From Apostichopus japonicus (Eukaryota; Echinodermata; Holothuroidea; Aspidochirotida; Stichopodidae): a stretch of 64,000 nt of DNA. The notes under the pieces were generated by a model that was given only the letters and a program-made list of their open reading frames with translations, did no database searches and had not been told where the DNA came from. Below, piece after piece: positions 11,023 to 26,000 of this stretch (position 1 is the first letter of the stretch; every line of letters starts with the position of its first letter). A program made the position numbers and the translations under genes. The stretch lies in assembly GCF_037975245.1 (NCBI RefSeq), contig NC_092580.1, positions 27,309,501-27,373,500 of the forward strand, read 5' to 3'.

Positions 11023-14000
11023 CTGCAGAAGAGAAGAGAGAAGGACGATATTAAAGGGTGGCTTTTACGAAGGAATTTAAGTTCCGAAAAATGAAAGAAA
11101 AAATTTGAGTGCCTGTAATGTTTTTGAAATAGCTATTTATAGGTTTAGGGATATCCAGTTTCAAAATTTGCTGAATCTCTGGAATACTCCTTTAAAGGGT
11201 GTGAAGACTCGGGCAAAAAGAAACGTCTAATGCCGGTAATCTGACCTAGTTTCGAATGAGGTGTAACAGAAGTGTTAGACACCACCATCGATCCCAGAAA
11301 ATACACATACAGCTTACTACCTTCGGTAATTAGACAATAGTGTACGGTCAATACATACAGCTGCAGTCACTACCCACAGCACAGTGTAAAGAGCAGCGAT
11401 GGACATCTCAGGTCTAGATAACAGATAACAAGGTATCACGTTTCATTACTGTCTGCATTTGTAGCGACAAGCAGAAAACTTCACTTGCAAGCAATGGAAA
11501 GTTAACTTTTTCAGAGCGCGACATCGCCTCCTCAGTGCAGATCTCAATGTCAAAGTTTCATTCGGTTGTTTTATCAATTCTAACAGCTCATCCAAAACCA
11601 GCTATTTTCACTTCATATGAACAACTGAGCAGACTTGGATGAGATTCAACACCATTTGTCCTTGAAAAATTTCTTCCGCATAGTAAAACATGTTATTTGC
11701 TGCCACATAAGTCCGTATACTTTCCTACTGAGTTTAGCGTTGCATGTGATGAATTGGCCTAATGTTATGTGTGCCAGTCCTAGCAGAGTTCAGTCACTGT
11801 AATTAATGTGCCATGGTTCTTTGAAAGGGTGATTTCTCCAAAAAAATTTAACATGTGGTCAAGAAGTATCACATGAACTGATAGCCCAGCCTACAAAGTA
11901 TCAACATGAATTGTGCGCCTGGAATCACCTTTGACTATACTGAGGCCTGTAATGAGTGACCTCGAAAATCCCAGAAATACACTTCATATTTTAGACATTT
12001 TGATGCGAAGGTGACATGCTTGATTGGTTCGTCGCAAAGCGAAGGATTTCTAACAAACGCGACATCTACCCCCTTCTCCCTTTCTTCCCCCGATTGAAAT
12101 ATACACCGATTGAAAAATTGATCAAAAGCAAAGCAAAGATCTGCACTGAAATAAATTACTCCGCAGGGAATATTTTAGGGTTCAAAGTTTGCAAAAATGC
12201 AGTTGTAGAGTCTCTGAATATTGTCAATTATAAAATACTATGGTTCCTATGGTACAAACACTGCTATACAACATTGGACTGCTATACATCTTTGCTATTC
12301 AATACTGGATAAAGTTTGCTCCAAAACCCGTCTTACAGTTTACTATTAAGCCTATGCACTACAGGTAATGATTACCCTAATGTTAGGCTCTCCACAGTGA
12401 ACCATATACAATTGTAACTCTTGCAAAGTGTATGCTAACCCCATTTCATTATTTCTTTGTGAGCTGTGAAACATCAGATATGACAAACTGTAGTCATAAC
12501 TTTTCACCACGGTTTGATTTGTGCTGTTAAAATCACTACAACTCCTTAACCAGAAAAAATGTTTAGTGGTTACAATGCCTTAACATGTTCATATTGTGGT
12601 ATTAAAGCTATACATGTTAATAAACATGAACTTGTGTAAACCAAACTGGAGAGGGATTATCTATTGACTAATGCAGCAACATATAAAGAAAGGTACCAGG
12701 AATCAGATATCATGTTGGCAATGTTTAAGTCTGTTTGATGACATCGTATAACCAGGAAGCCACTTGGCTCTGTGCTTCCTTGAAATACAATGCGTTCACA
12801 ATTCAAAATAACTATCTGACTAATGTAGAGCATTGAGTTAAATTCATCCACGAATTAAGTGAGAACCAGAAAAGATCAGAGATTTCCAGCTCTTATGTGT
12901 GGGCATTAAACATTTCATTCAGTGGTAAGGATTTCACAGTATAGAAGTTTTATTCCAAACAATTTCAATATCCAGAAAAAATTTTCTATGTGAAATATAG
13001 ACACATAGATGTTTGAATAAAAGGACATCTTCTTTCACCAATTTTGAGCTAGCAAATCAGCATCCCTAAAATAATTGTTATTAATGAATGAGAGTTACAT
13101 GACATTCTTTAAACACTGTGAAATATTTTCACAACCTACTGCCAAAGCAATAGTCATCTAGTATAAATCACAGGGAAAATGGCCAAGTTTAAGACCATTT
13201 GAGCTAACCTGTTGACCCTTGAAGCTCAGAGGTTGAAAACTGATAAGCACCCCCCCCCCCCTTGAGTGTGTTTAAAGCAAAACTTTAAACTCTTTGAAAC
13301 AGATTTCTTGGATGATTGTATATTTTGTTGAAGTTCTATAAAAGACCCTTATCAACAGTAAACTGAACTGAATTCCATCAAACTATGTTCACAAAAATAA
13401 AATCATACCATTGGGGAATTCACAGATTAGTTGTAGCTGTAATTTTGGAGTTATCATGTTTAAAAGGCTTTCAGACTTTCACACCTATCGACTGCATAAG
13501 GCCTTTTCACCTCTGCCAAACTCAATGGGTTCCATGCACTCACCAAGCAGGATCTATCTACCAGGTATGACACTGATTCAACCTGTGTTTGTTGAGATAT
13601 CGTGTTTACAAGCTGTCATTCCAATAGTAAAGTAAATGCTAACACAAGAGCCCAATGGCGACATCCAAAATTGCATCCGAAAAAATGTTGGCTAATAACG
13701 ATTTGAGCCCAAGAAAGTCTAAACAAAAGTTTGGTTCCCATATGCTTCTTGAGATATCATCCTTACCAGCTGGCCATCACACTCACCAGCACGTTTGCAA
13801 AGGTTACTGAGCCTTCGGCATCGTAACCAAAAATCTCACAGAGAAATCTTGCAAAGAAGTGTTCAATTGAGCATATTTTCCCTGCAATTCAAGTACTTTC
13901 AAGAAAAAGAGATTTTTCCTTGTCCCTAACTTTTCCCATTTTCCAGACAGTGAGGTAACCATTTTGGAGACATATATAGCTGAATATGAATACCTGATCT

Positions 14001-17000
14001 TTTGACACCCTCACACCACCCCTTCCCATCACCCCCCACCCTCCCATACCCAAAGAACTTTCCCCATTGTACTTTGAAGCTAAGGATAGTAAAATAAGGT
14101 TGTCATTTACAGAGTAATAAACATAATTGATCTTTACCCAACGGTTCCTTGATGTGACCTCTTCTTCCCCACTTAGTACGCAGCTCCACAGGCTTAAACC
14201 ATAAAATGTCCTCTGAAGTGAGAAGTTAGAGAATAGGAAAGGATACCAATGAATTATTAATACATTAATTAATCAAGTCCATATATTAATCAGCATGTCT
14301 AATATGACAGATCTAACATATGCAAATGATCAAGCCCTGAAGTAAAGATGTTATCCAATGAGATAAGGACTCAGAACCAATCGGTCATACCACACTATAT
14401 GAAACTATATGAAACCAGGGCCACACTATATGAAACTATATGAAACCAGGTCTACACTCCCTGTGACGGTGACCAAGTACCGGTAACGGTATTCTCACCT
14501 CTGTTGAAAAACATGTACCGCACCACAGCCGTCCTGTTGATGATTTTGAAAGGATGTCCACTGAGCACTGCGCGCTTCACCACTATTCTGTCCGGGTTGC
14601 TGCCAAGAGTTGTACCAGTTGCTACCAAAGCATGTAAACCTGTAGATGCATCGAGAAAAACAATGGTACAGTAAATGGCTATTCTTGTTTGTGTGAATTC
14701 ATTCAATTTGGCACATAGAAACAAACCATTATAACAACTTATCTACCTAACATAGAATGGCTGCTTGGTATTTCCTCCTTTTTGAACATGTTAATTGTAT
14801 TAAAAATTAGTGAGAAATGGAAAACCTGTTATTCCATTGATACTGACCAATCTACCCATCATCAGTCAAGGGATGTTTTACATTCAGCTGGGGAAGAATT
14901 AGACCACTGATAGGGTCAACCCCCCACCCCCCCCCAAGACACCTTTTCATGTGAGTCAACTTAAACAACCCAGGGACTGCACCCCTCCTTTACAAAATGG
15001 TTCATTCAATAAAATATATTGCAAATTATCTTATTTCCAATCTAATCAAAATTCTTTTCTTTAGATACAAAGAAAAAAATGCAAATTTTAAGGACAAACC
15101 TGATGAATTCTCCTTGAAAACAAGAACTGAGGATGGCGGGAAGCAGATTGGTGCATAAACAGTCGCCACGACAACACTGGTGTCCTTTGGGAGAAATCTC
15201 TCATACTAAATTGAAGGGGGGAAAAAAAAGTTGGATGAAACTTACAAATACGTGTAAAGCAGATAGCCAATTCCTGAGGAGAGTGAAGTGGTTACCTGTA
15301 GACAGGCAAATGGAAGCCAAACCTTTGTTCAATAGAAAGTTGCAAAATCAAACCTTAACTTCCAAGTGAATCATTCAACTATTGAAAATCCTTACAGCAG
15401 GGTAATGGGGTTATAAAAAAAAGTCAAATAAAAATGGACCCACTGTGAAGGATGTAAAAATTTAGATTTCAAAATTACTGTTAGACAATGGACAGGCATA
15501 CCAGGAGTTTTGTGAAATTTGAGGATCAATCCAGACATAGACTGGAATATCTACTTAATCGTTGCCAATTTGAAAGTTGCAAAATTGTAGGTTATAAGCG
15601 GACTATTCACATGTGAACTTTGTTATTGCAGAATAGCCTCACAGTAAATATTATGGCCCTCAAATCCTCCCGACCCCCCACTCCTCTTTAAGCCAGTAAC
15701 CTCTAGTCTGAAGCAAAAAACTATTTATAATACTTATCTGTAAAGTACGGGTGCCTTTTTTTTTTATCAATAACTACTTTGCTAGTGATCAGTACGAAAA
15801 AACTTGACATGAGAATGAAGTTAAATATTGATCTTTCTTTGAAATTACAAAACACAAATTTTCGGCCCAAAGTGTTTTATTGAACCAACTTTCCTACCTT
15901 TTGCCTGTTCCCAACTGTGTGTTCTGAGAATATAGGGCAAGCACTGAACCTTCTGTAGCCAACTTGGAATATCAATCTCTCCTATGGAAAATGAAAGATA
16001 AGAGGAAAATTGACTTTCTTTGAGAAAAATTCAATGCTGTAAACATGACATATCCTTTGAATTAACTAGAAAACAATACCTGTCAATTCATCAGCATTCT
16101 TTTGTGGGTTTGTTATTTTGTCAGAGCAGTTCTATAAAATGTTCCTACATCACAGACACAGAAAACCGACCAATTTCGTACAAGTTTGTGTCAAGAAAAT
16201 GAAAAGTATTTTTGAAAACCTTGCTAAATACAAAGTTACACTTAAATGATTACTCCAATGTAAGTAATGACAATGGTGATTAAAGCAGACTAAGCATGAT
16301 ATGAATATTCACTAACCATTACCTTTGATTTGATTGGTTGTATAGTATGGTATGAATATTGCATGGTAGGAAGCATGGTATGAATATGGACTAAGCATGG
16401 TATGAATATTCATAAATCATTACCTTTGATTTGATTCGTTCTTTGTATGGTATGAATATACATTAATCATTACCTTTGATTTGATTGGTTCTTCGCTGGT
16501 GAAATGTCTCTTGATTGCAAAGTGCATGACAGACATCTTCTGTTCGTGGGCTAACAATCCACTCATGATCAACGGATGACCGTTGGGATGATTATCTAGA
16601 TCAGAGACAAAAGTCAAAATATGGATCAAGTTTTAATGTTTTCTTTCAAAACTATAAAAATGTCATCATTGTTCCAAATGAACATGGCAAGATTTTTCGT
16701 GAAAACCTGCGGCTACGTAAGGAAATAATTTTGATTTCCAACAAGGATAACAATCATATCCCTACCCTTTCACACAAAATGTCTCCATCCCAGGGTGTAC
16801 TTCCATATGGACATATTCAACATTCGTGTTATACAAGTTAATGCCACATTTGAAAAATGCTTTATGCATGTGATTATTGTACTACTATGGACAGTGACAG
16901 AGCCACGAAAATGTTGAGAGTTGAAACCTGAACTTATAGAAGGAAATAAATGGGGGGAGGGGGGGGAGAGGGTGTCCTTGGTGAGAAAATATATGGGGGT

Positions 17001-20000
17001 GTCCCAGATTGATTCATCACAGGTTTGCTAAATTGCTGACCAATCTCAGAGTCACAAAAGCCGCTTCAAGTACTTTGTTAGCAGCTTCTCACTCTCCCCT
17101 CTGTGCTCCCATCTCACAGATGCTGAACACTTTGATTCCTTACCAATAAGAGACTTTGGAACATTTGCAATGTGGACTGTAATACAGTTGCCATGCTGCA
17201 AAGAGAACAAAAATAGACGCAAAATAATGTAAAGAAGACGAAACAAATAGAAGAATTATAACGTAAAGAAGACAAAAAAAAATAGAAGAATTATAATGTT
17301 AAGAAGAAGAATGCTATTGATCTTTTACATCAACACAACCAAGAAAGAATTATTATAATACGTAGAAGATTTGTCATTTACAACTAATGTGTTCAGAAAG
17401 ACTATATTTTCTCTTCCAATTTCTCCCTACCATTCCTAAAAGTAAACTGAATAAGATCTTTTTGTCATAATGAATAGTTCTGAGAGGGCCACCCCCACCC
17501 CCCCCCCCATGGCGAGGAAATACAACTTCATACTGATTGGCCAATGTGTTAGCTTGTAAAACTGTTTAAATCATTTTTATCGTTAGACCACTTGTTCAAA
17601 TTCCAAACTAGCCAACTTTTACTAGCCTTACAATGACAACAAAAAATACAATACAAAAATTATGAAAACTTTTCTGGGTTTATCTAGAAATATCATACTT
17701 TTAAAAAAACACATGTATTGCAGATTTCTCAAAATAAAACTCCTCATATATCTAGAGTCATGATTAAAGATGAAAAAAGATAATACATGTGTAACTCTGG
17801 CGGCCAAACAAATATGGCATTACCTACCTCAGCGAATCCTTCGGGGGCTTTGGAAAGAGCCTTCTTCTTTGCTCGATTAAAATCTTGAAACTGAAATATC
17901 CTGGAATAATCCATCGGCAGGTTCTCCTTGCAGTCCCAAGGGGAGGTACGGAAACTTTTCAGGCCTCGATACCTGAAATGGAAAAAAGCGCAGTCTCGAT
18001 GAGAAACAACGAGGTGGAAGATTGATAAAACCAAGAAAACGTACAAAAACATGGTTACAACCCCTTACAAAATGCTAATTATTTTAAGTTGCAAACCACA
18101 CTTTGAAAACAGAGGAAAAAGTAACCTTGCCACAGTACTGATGCGAATCATTTACCTCAGACTACACAACCATGAATATTTCCTACTAATAATGTGGATT
18201 ACATCAAGTACATTACACATCGATAATTTTTCTTTTTTTCTTCTCTCCACCCTTGTGTACTAATCCCCTTACATATCTATCTCTTTGTGTTCACCATGCT
18301 CATTAACCTGTCTGTATTCTGTGTGTGTTTTTGTCCCTTCTGTTACTGTTACTTGTCATTTAGCCATTGAAGAAGATCCTGCTAGGATCGAAACGTCAGG
18401 CCAACTTACTTTTCCACATTCTCCTACACAGGCTATCTAGTGGATAAGCAGTTTGCTAACAGTTTTATTTACGGATAATTTTATGCAACAGTTAATATCA
18501 ACCAAAACAAGCCTTTTTTTGAAAAGAGCATCTTGTTACATTCAAAATCACATCAGAATTGATATTTGATTGAATAATATGATCGTATCGTTCAGACTTT
18601 GGCTGAAAGGAACGGAGATTGTTTCATTTTCGATAAAAGTCCCGCTCTACAGGAGCTGAATGTTTCGTGACCTACCTGGCAAATCTGGTCTTGGCCAGAA
18701 CATCCATTGGAGTGTCAACTTCATCTGGAAAAGCCTCATTCTCCCTCTCTTCTCTGTATTTCTTCAACCTGTCCGAAAAACGATATAATGAAAATATGGA
18801 AATCATAAAATAAAAGGAAATTGAGTAGATAATGAAGTTAAAGTTCATGCTCCAATAAGAAGATATTCACAATTGTTCTTTCTATTTTACCCTGATTGTT
18901 TAGATTTTGAGCAACCAATGTTTGGTTCTCTCCCCCCCCACTCCCCTGCCTTCCACCCCATTCCTCCCTCCCACCCCCTCCCTCCCTCCCACCCCCTCCC
19001 TCCCTCCCACCCCCTCCCTCCCACCCCTCCCTCCCTCCCTCCCTCCCACCCCCTCCCTCCCACCCCCTCCCTCCCACCCCCTCTCCTAGCTATGAGTGAA
19101 AAGAATCCATTCTATAAGATTATTCAATCATGTCAAATAACTTTCAAAATGTTACAAGAGACATAATGACCCCAAACAGGTTTGTCCCTGCACCAATCAA
19201 TCGTTGCATACTCTCTCTAATTGATTACCAACACTTGATTACCTCTGTACAAGGTTGATCAATAGTTAAAATGTTTACGAAGGTTTATCTTGTTATCTTG
19301 CAAGCTTTTTTTATATCTGGTTATCTTGCAACCCTTTTTTTTTTCTCTTGCATCGGTGTTGCTGTTCGTTCCTGTGTTTTGGTGCATATTTTACCCTGAA
19401 AATTGATCTAATAAACTCTATAACTGAGAGCTTCATACAAAGCATTACATTTCATGATAATTTCAGAAGATTCTTAGTCAGAAGATTCTACTGACAAGAC
19501 CAAGTGTCGTCTCCTTCCACAGCAGAACGTTTCATCTACTATTCTTCTCATTGATCCCACTCATGTCGAGGAATATTACAAAGGATTTGCCCCCCCCCAC
19601 TTCCCCTGCCCCTCCCCCGACCCTCTCCCCACTGTTTGTGCTCTGCTTCTTATATTAAAATCTTGATGATTGAGACTCACATTTCAAGTTCAGTCTCTTC
19701 ATCGAAGTGAACGTCATAGTTAGCTTTGATCTCGCTCGTGATGCTCATCTACAAACAGACAAAACAAATCGGTAGCAATTAGTTGATTCTATATTTTACT
19801 ATTTCCAAAAATAAAAATCTTTTTCTTTCTACACATTCTTTTCAGAATGGGATTAGTAGATGGTTATAATAAGTATGTTACGTATACATCAATTTTATCT
19901 CAGAAATGAATGTATAAAAAAATATACATATATATATCTGCAATCGTATGTCCCCCTCCCTCCTCTTCCTCCCTCCTCCTTCCTCCCTCCCCCTTCCTCC

Positions 20001-23000
20001 CTTCCCCTTCCTCCCTCCCCCTTCCTCCCTCCCCCTCCACCATTAAAAATGATAGTGTTCTTGTAATCACTTCAGTGGACACAACAAGAGACAATTCATT
20101 TCTCAAACCTGCTAAGGTGAAACCTCATGCCAAGCACATATGAAGCTCAACAAAGCTTTGCTTTTGGAGTTAAACATCTTTACAAACTGTGACCTCCATT
20201 AAACTTGTGTGACAGTTTCAACAACTGAATTAAACAGACTTTATGAACTGACTCATTACACCTTCATTTATCTTGATGCTGTACTTGTAAGACCCAACAA
20301 AAAAATGTTCTACTCCGATCATTACCTATTACTTCAAATTCCAATATATAAGAACACAAACCGTTTCCATGTTGTCAGTTTTGGCCACACTAGCAGTTTC
20401 GTCGTCATCTGTGTCGACATCTTGAGCAGCCATTTCATCATCATCGTCATCATCGTCATCATCATCATCCTCATCGCCGCTGCCCTCCTCCTGGTCGCTC
20501 TCAATGATCCACATAGCTTGGTAGTCAGAGGTACCTTTCGGAACCTTCTTAACTACCGACTCCTTCTCTTTATTGGATGCTGAGTTGAAAACAAACGAAG
20601 AGATACGACCGTGTCAGGTGAAACGATCGGTCTACTTAATCAGAAAGGATAAAATACACTCGGGCTGATATACTCCAACTTTGGTAGAGATTGCTCGTCT
20701 GTGTCCACACGGTATCAGTCCTCATGCAAGATTTAAGAAATGCAGTCTGGCGGGGAAACCTTGTTGTTTGTATTTAAATTTTGGGTCGTATCTATCGCTT
20801 TCTTTGCTGTGTTTGCTACAGATATAAGAACACCGCCACAAAGAACGATTGCAGAAAACATTGTAGGACTTTTGACGTCCGCATGTAACCAAAATGCAAT
20901 GAACTTGGGGGCAAAAAAATCTCTTATTTGCAGTTATTAATAGTTTTGGATACAACTTTGTTAAACTTCACTGACGTCAGAACTGAAACTTGATAGAACA
21001 AATTCCTACATTTAGGAGTGTTAGCTCAGTGGTTAACGCTGGTGGCTTTCAATCATAAGGTCCCGAGTTCGAGTCACTCCAAGATTAATGTATGTCGTCC
21101 AGTTACAGAGTTGTTGACAATTGATAATTCATAATCATGGACGTTAAATATGAATCTAAGAGACTGACTTCGGTCAGCTTGCGGCTTTGATAAGCCAATG
21201 AGGCTTCTTTTCGGGTTCCTGCTTGCAGGAGGATCTCAAATACATACATACACACATACATACACGCACCCACACACGCACATACATCTTTAAATAGTAC
21301 ATATCACATACTAACCATCTGCTGCCTCCAGTTCCTCCTGTGTCGGCCATGTTTGTTCTCCTTCCATCGGATCTACAACAGCCTCCGTCTCCAGCGACTC
21401 TTGACGAGAAGCATCCACCTTCTCCAGAACTGTTATGTCCTCCTCCATCTGAAGAGAGACAGCATCTCCCTCCTCCTAAGATGAGACAACGAGACAGAGA
21501 ATAATCAAGAGGTTGCGAGAATATACAATATTTGCAATTGTTATCTAATGTCATATAATATATGTTTCGTTACTGGAAAAAAAAGAAACAACTACCTGAG
21601 CTTGTGGTTGAACAGGTAATCGTCCATGATGTAGCTGGTTTTTTTACCGTTAATCGCAGTTTATGTGAAGTTTTGGTGTCATCAATACCAAACATTCAAT
21701 AAGGATCTCCTAAACTCTCTTATGGTATATTATGTAGACAAAAACAAGTAACAAATATGTGGGATATTGGATGGGTTTTCCCAGACATGTTGTTTTCTAC
21801 TTTCTTTTCTGTCAGACATAGGCATCCAAGCAAATCCCCCCCCCCCAAAAAAAAAAAACTATGTCCACAAGTTAAAGTATTTCTAAAAACAAATTGTGAT
21901 AAAAGAAAGTGGAAAAACTTTCTTGAAGTCGATTTGACCATCTAGCTACTTCAATTTGATTACAGAAAGGTAAATAGTTCATAGCAACATTCTGTTATAC
22001 ACTGTAAACCATTCTGATCTTAAATTGAGAATTGAGCTTTTGTCAGAACTTCTGCAACTATATCACACAAATCGTAATTTCATGAGATCACACAATAAAT
22101 TACTTCTGTGTGAAAATCGTTCTCAAATCGATCATGGGGCAAAAGAGCTTTTGCTGCTGCTGCCCCTTGTCTGTGGAACAGCCTTCCAGAACATGTAAAA
22201 CACAGTCCATCTCTTGCTTCTTTTAAACGCTCTCTCAAGACTCATCTGATGAAAACTGTTTAATTACTGTTTAATCACTGTTTGTGTCACTGTGCCATGA
22301 TTGTCTTTTTTGACGGATACCAGCGCATTATAAATGTCCATTTATTATTATTATCACTTAGTAGTCCTCACATCCCACAAATGGACAACTCAGAGGTGCA
22401 GTGAGAAGACAGATTGTAGAAATCTCACCATTATTGTGGCTTCTTTTTTGGCAGTTTTGGTTTTAGTGTGCTGTAGCAGAGGGCAAAGGTCAGGAGAGGC
22501 ATCTATTTGCTGCATCTGAAAGTCACCGAGACCTGTCAGGTGGACAAGACCATTGACTGAGAGGGGAGGTCCTCTTAGAAACCCAGTCACCTTCAAAGTT
22601 CCCACAGATTCCTACAAGAGAGCAAAAAAAATTATAAATAAATTCCTTATTAAAGGGATAAACGGTAAAGACGATACAGTAATTAGATAGAAGGATCAAG
22701 GGGATCAGACCTTTGCAACTAATTATCCTTTAAACATATTACAGAAATTAATAAATCCAATAATTTACTCAGAATTTAAACTTCATATTACAACATGCTA
22801 CATCCCATGAAAACATACTATTCTTTAAGCTCATGAAGTCCGTATTAACAGAATAAAACATATTACTATAAATGAACATTGATAAATTACATCTCAGCAT
22901 TGCCACATTCTTAGGCTATATATAAAGTCTGATCAGAAATAATTCATCAAAATAAATTGATGACTTAAACTTTTACATTTACTCAGTCTGTACCATGTCA

Positions 23001-26000
23001 GCTACCAACTTGGTGTGTTATTTATCTCACCCCTCATCCAAAGACCTTTACCCTATCAAATGACAACCTTGCAAAGCACACACAAACTGATGACTTCAGG
23101 AAAATTGTGTATAATCCATCAAACTAGAAGCTACTCTGTATGGGACATTTTTCAAAATCTATTTTGGTTTCATTCACCTTCAAACTGTACCCAAATTTTT
23201 TACTTTTTTTTTTGTTTTTTTTTGTTGCTTCTTTGGTACCATCTGGATGGTCTGTGTGCTTGATTGTTTTTCACCCAGTCACATTGTTCAACCTTCAGTG
23301 GTTGATTAATGGATAATTTATCAATCTCTATATGAAACCATCTGTTTAATACTTACACTGTCTTCATGAGGGACAAACTCGGACCTCTCCACCAGCATGT
23401 GAGGTCTAGGTTCCCTCCACTTAAGGGGTTTAATCTTCTGATGACAGATATGTCGTAGCAGGTTCTGGGCCTCCTGGTCGCTGTCACAGGAGAAAAACTT
23501 ACTGTCTGGAAACCTGGTTGGAGAAAATGGCAAGAGTGACGAGAATGTCCCGGATGTGAATGTATCTCGATGTACCAAACACGCAACCCGAAAGAGACTG
23601 GCGTTGCTTATGTAATTGCCAGCAAAATACTGGCTAACCCATTATCCTATAGGCTGCTTAACATACAGGCACAAAGACAGTTCATTGAAAGTACTATGCA
23701 TTTCATGGTTCGAAATACAAGAACATTTAAGGTTATATAGCGAGGAGACCAACTAGTGGCTTAGCAACACTGACTACAAACTGTAAGATGGCTTGTAAAC
23801 CAGGGGTGGGCAACTTACGGCCCGCGGGCCACATGCGGCCCGCCAGTGAATTTTTTGCGGCCTGTGAGATGTCTCAAGAAAAAGAAAAAAAAAATCAATC
23901 TATTTTACATAATCACAAAAAATGAGCTAGCTGCTTAGGATTTATCGGCACTAATGATGCTGTCAGGTAGGCCTATTATCCCCATTAATTATCAACTGTA
24001 CTATATTGACATTATGTTTTTGTGAATACAGATTAAGTACACACACCTATTGCTTGAAAGGTTTGAAATCAACAGCAGGTTCTCTGGTTTGGTGCAGCCC
24101 AATCAATTTTTCACTCCTTATATCTGGCCCATTCATCCAAAAAGGTTGCTCACCCCTGTTGTAACTTACAAAGTTTCAGAGCCATTGTCATTCTCAATAT
24201 GAGTCCAAATGTTGTACTTCTGTTTGAGCCGTACATGGTGTGGGGTGGGGGTGGGGGAGGGAGGGTGATGGGGGCATAGCCCAGCAGTATGAGGTGGTCA
24301 TAGGGGTGAGGTGGGACAGTTAAAGTTGAAGGACACTACAGCACTGCCAATAGCGCTAACCGCATGTAAAGAGGCTGCATCATACAAGCGAGAGTCCCAA
24401 GGAAAACTTGGCCATATAATTAGACAAGGAGGTGTGGTGGTAATTGTTTCTGGTCAACAACAAAAATCACCATGACCTGACTTAATTTGGAGGATGAAAA
24501 TGAAGGAGAGAAGAATTGAATCATTCTAGCACTAACCTCCTCTCAACTGCTTTATTGAGCGCTTTCCGAATTTCATTTCTCTTCTTGGCTGGGACATCAG
24601 CTAATCCCTTGAAAATGAACAAAATTGAGAACAAATGTAACTTGTGTGGTCACCACCAAACTTTTTCAAACAGTTCTGAATTCCATCACATTACATCCCA
24701 TATTATTTTATGTATATCTTAAGTAGTATCGTCTGTGCTACACAAAGTCGTAACTTACAGGGAGAACATTAACGTCGTAACTGTTTTCGCGAGTAAACCT
24801 CGGGCAATTGAACGAGAGAGAGCTAGTGCTCCGCAGTCAATCCCAGTTATCTGTATTGTTCTACTTAACTACTGATATCCCAGCTACACAATAAGAAGCA
24901 GGAGTGCATTACCTGTTTTATAACTGTTGTTGTAGGTAAACCTTGGGCAAATAGTGACAAGAGAGATAGTATCACCCAGTCACCCCCCTCCCCACCCCTC
25001 CCCTCATCTATATTACACTGCTTAAATAGTTATGTACCAGCTACACAAAGAGTTGTAGCTATAAGAAGCAGGAGTGCATTACCTGTTTTATAACTGTTGC
25101 TGTAGGTAAACCTTGGGCAAATAGAGACAAGAGAGATAGTAGCACCCAGTCACCCCCCTCCCCTCTCCTCCTTTATATGTATTTTACTGCCTCAATACTA
25201 ATGTACCAGCTACACAAATAGTTGTAGCTTTCAGTACCAGGCAGCACATTACCTGTGTTGTAATTGTTGTGGTAGGCAACCCTTGGGCAAATAGACAAGA
25301 CAGACACAGCTCTCCCCAGTCATCCCAGGCTTCGGTCGGCGGCATCAAACCCAAGACAGAATCGGCTACTTTAGCCGTATCTAAAATGGCCGATAGGTTT
25401 GCGGGTGGTAACACAAACGTAAATCTCTGCTTAAATTTAGTCACACTGGTGGGAAAAGAGGTAAAAGGAAATTGCAAAATGTAGTCATTTATTTTAAAAT
25501 CAAAATCCCTCCTTTCACTACAGTGTATCCGTATGTCCAGAATCTGCAAAACGTAGAAAAGAAAACTGTGATACTAAACAGGAAACGACAGAAAATCAAG
25601 TCGAACCATACTTTTAGATAACTAGACCTCATACAAAAAAAAAGGAGTGAGTAGTATAGATAAATCATACCTTAAAGAAAATTCATTATTCATACTCTTA
25701 TTCATGTATCACATCGTATCTCCATCATTTGAATCTGTAGATAAACTAACTGCATCCCTATTAAACGGACCTTCCACACTCTTTTGTGGTACTTAACTGA
25801 ATATATTAGAAACACTATCATGTTACATGATATACACAAAATATACTGTCCTAAAGTGCCACACAATATACACAAAATAAACTGTCCTAAAGTGTCACAC
25901 AATATACACAAAATATACTGTCCTAAAGTGTCACACGATATACACAAAATATACTGTCCTAAAGTGTCACACGATATACACAAAATAAACTGTCCTAAAG

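Noticed and set aside
18838-20106. Proline-rich or Glu/Gly-rich open frames
   Set aside because: Translations of polypyrimidine tracts inside TSR1 introns.
25446-25549. Upstream extension of TSR1 exon 5
   Set aside because: The frame is open, but an acceptor there gives the wrong phase with exon 4; the CCCACCAG site joins in phase and matches the family.
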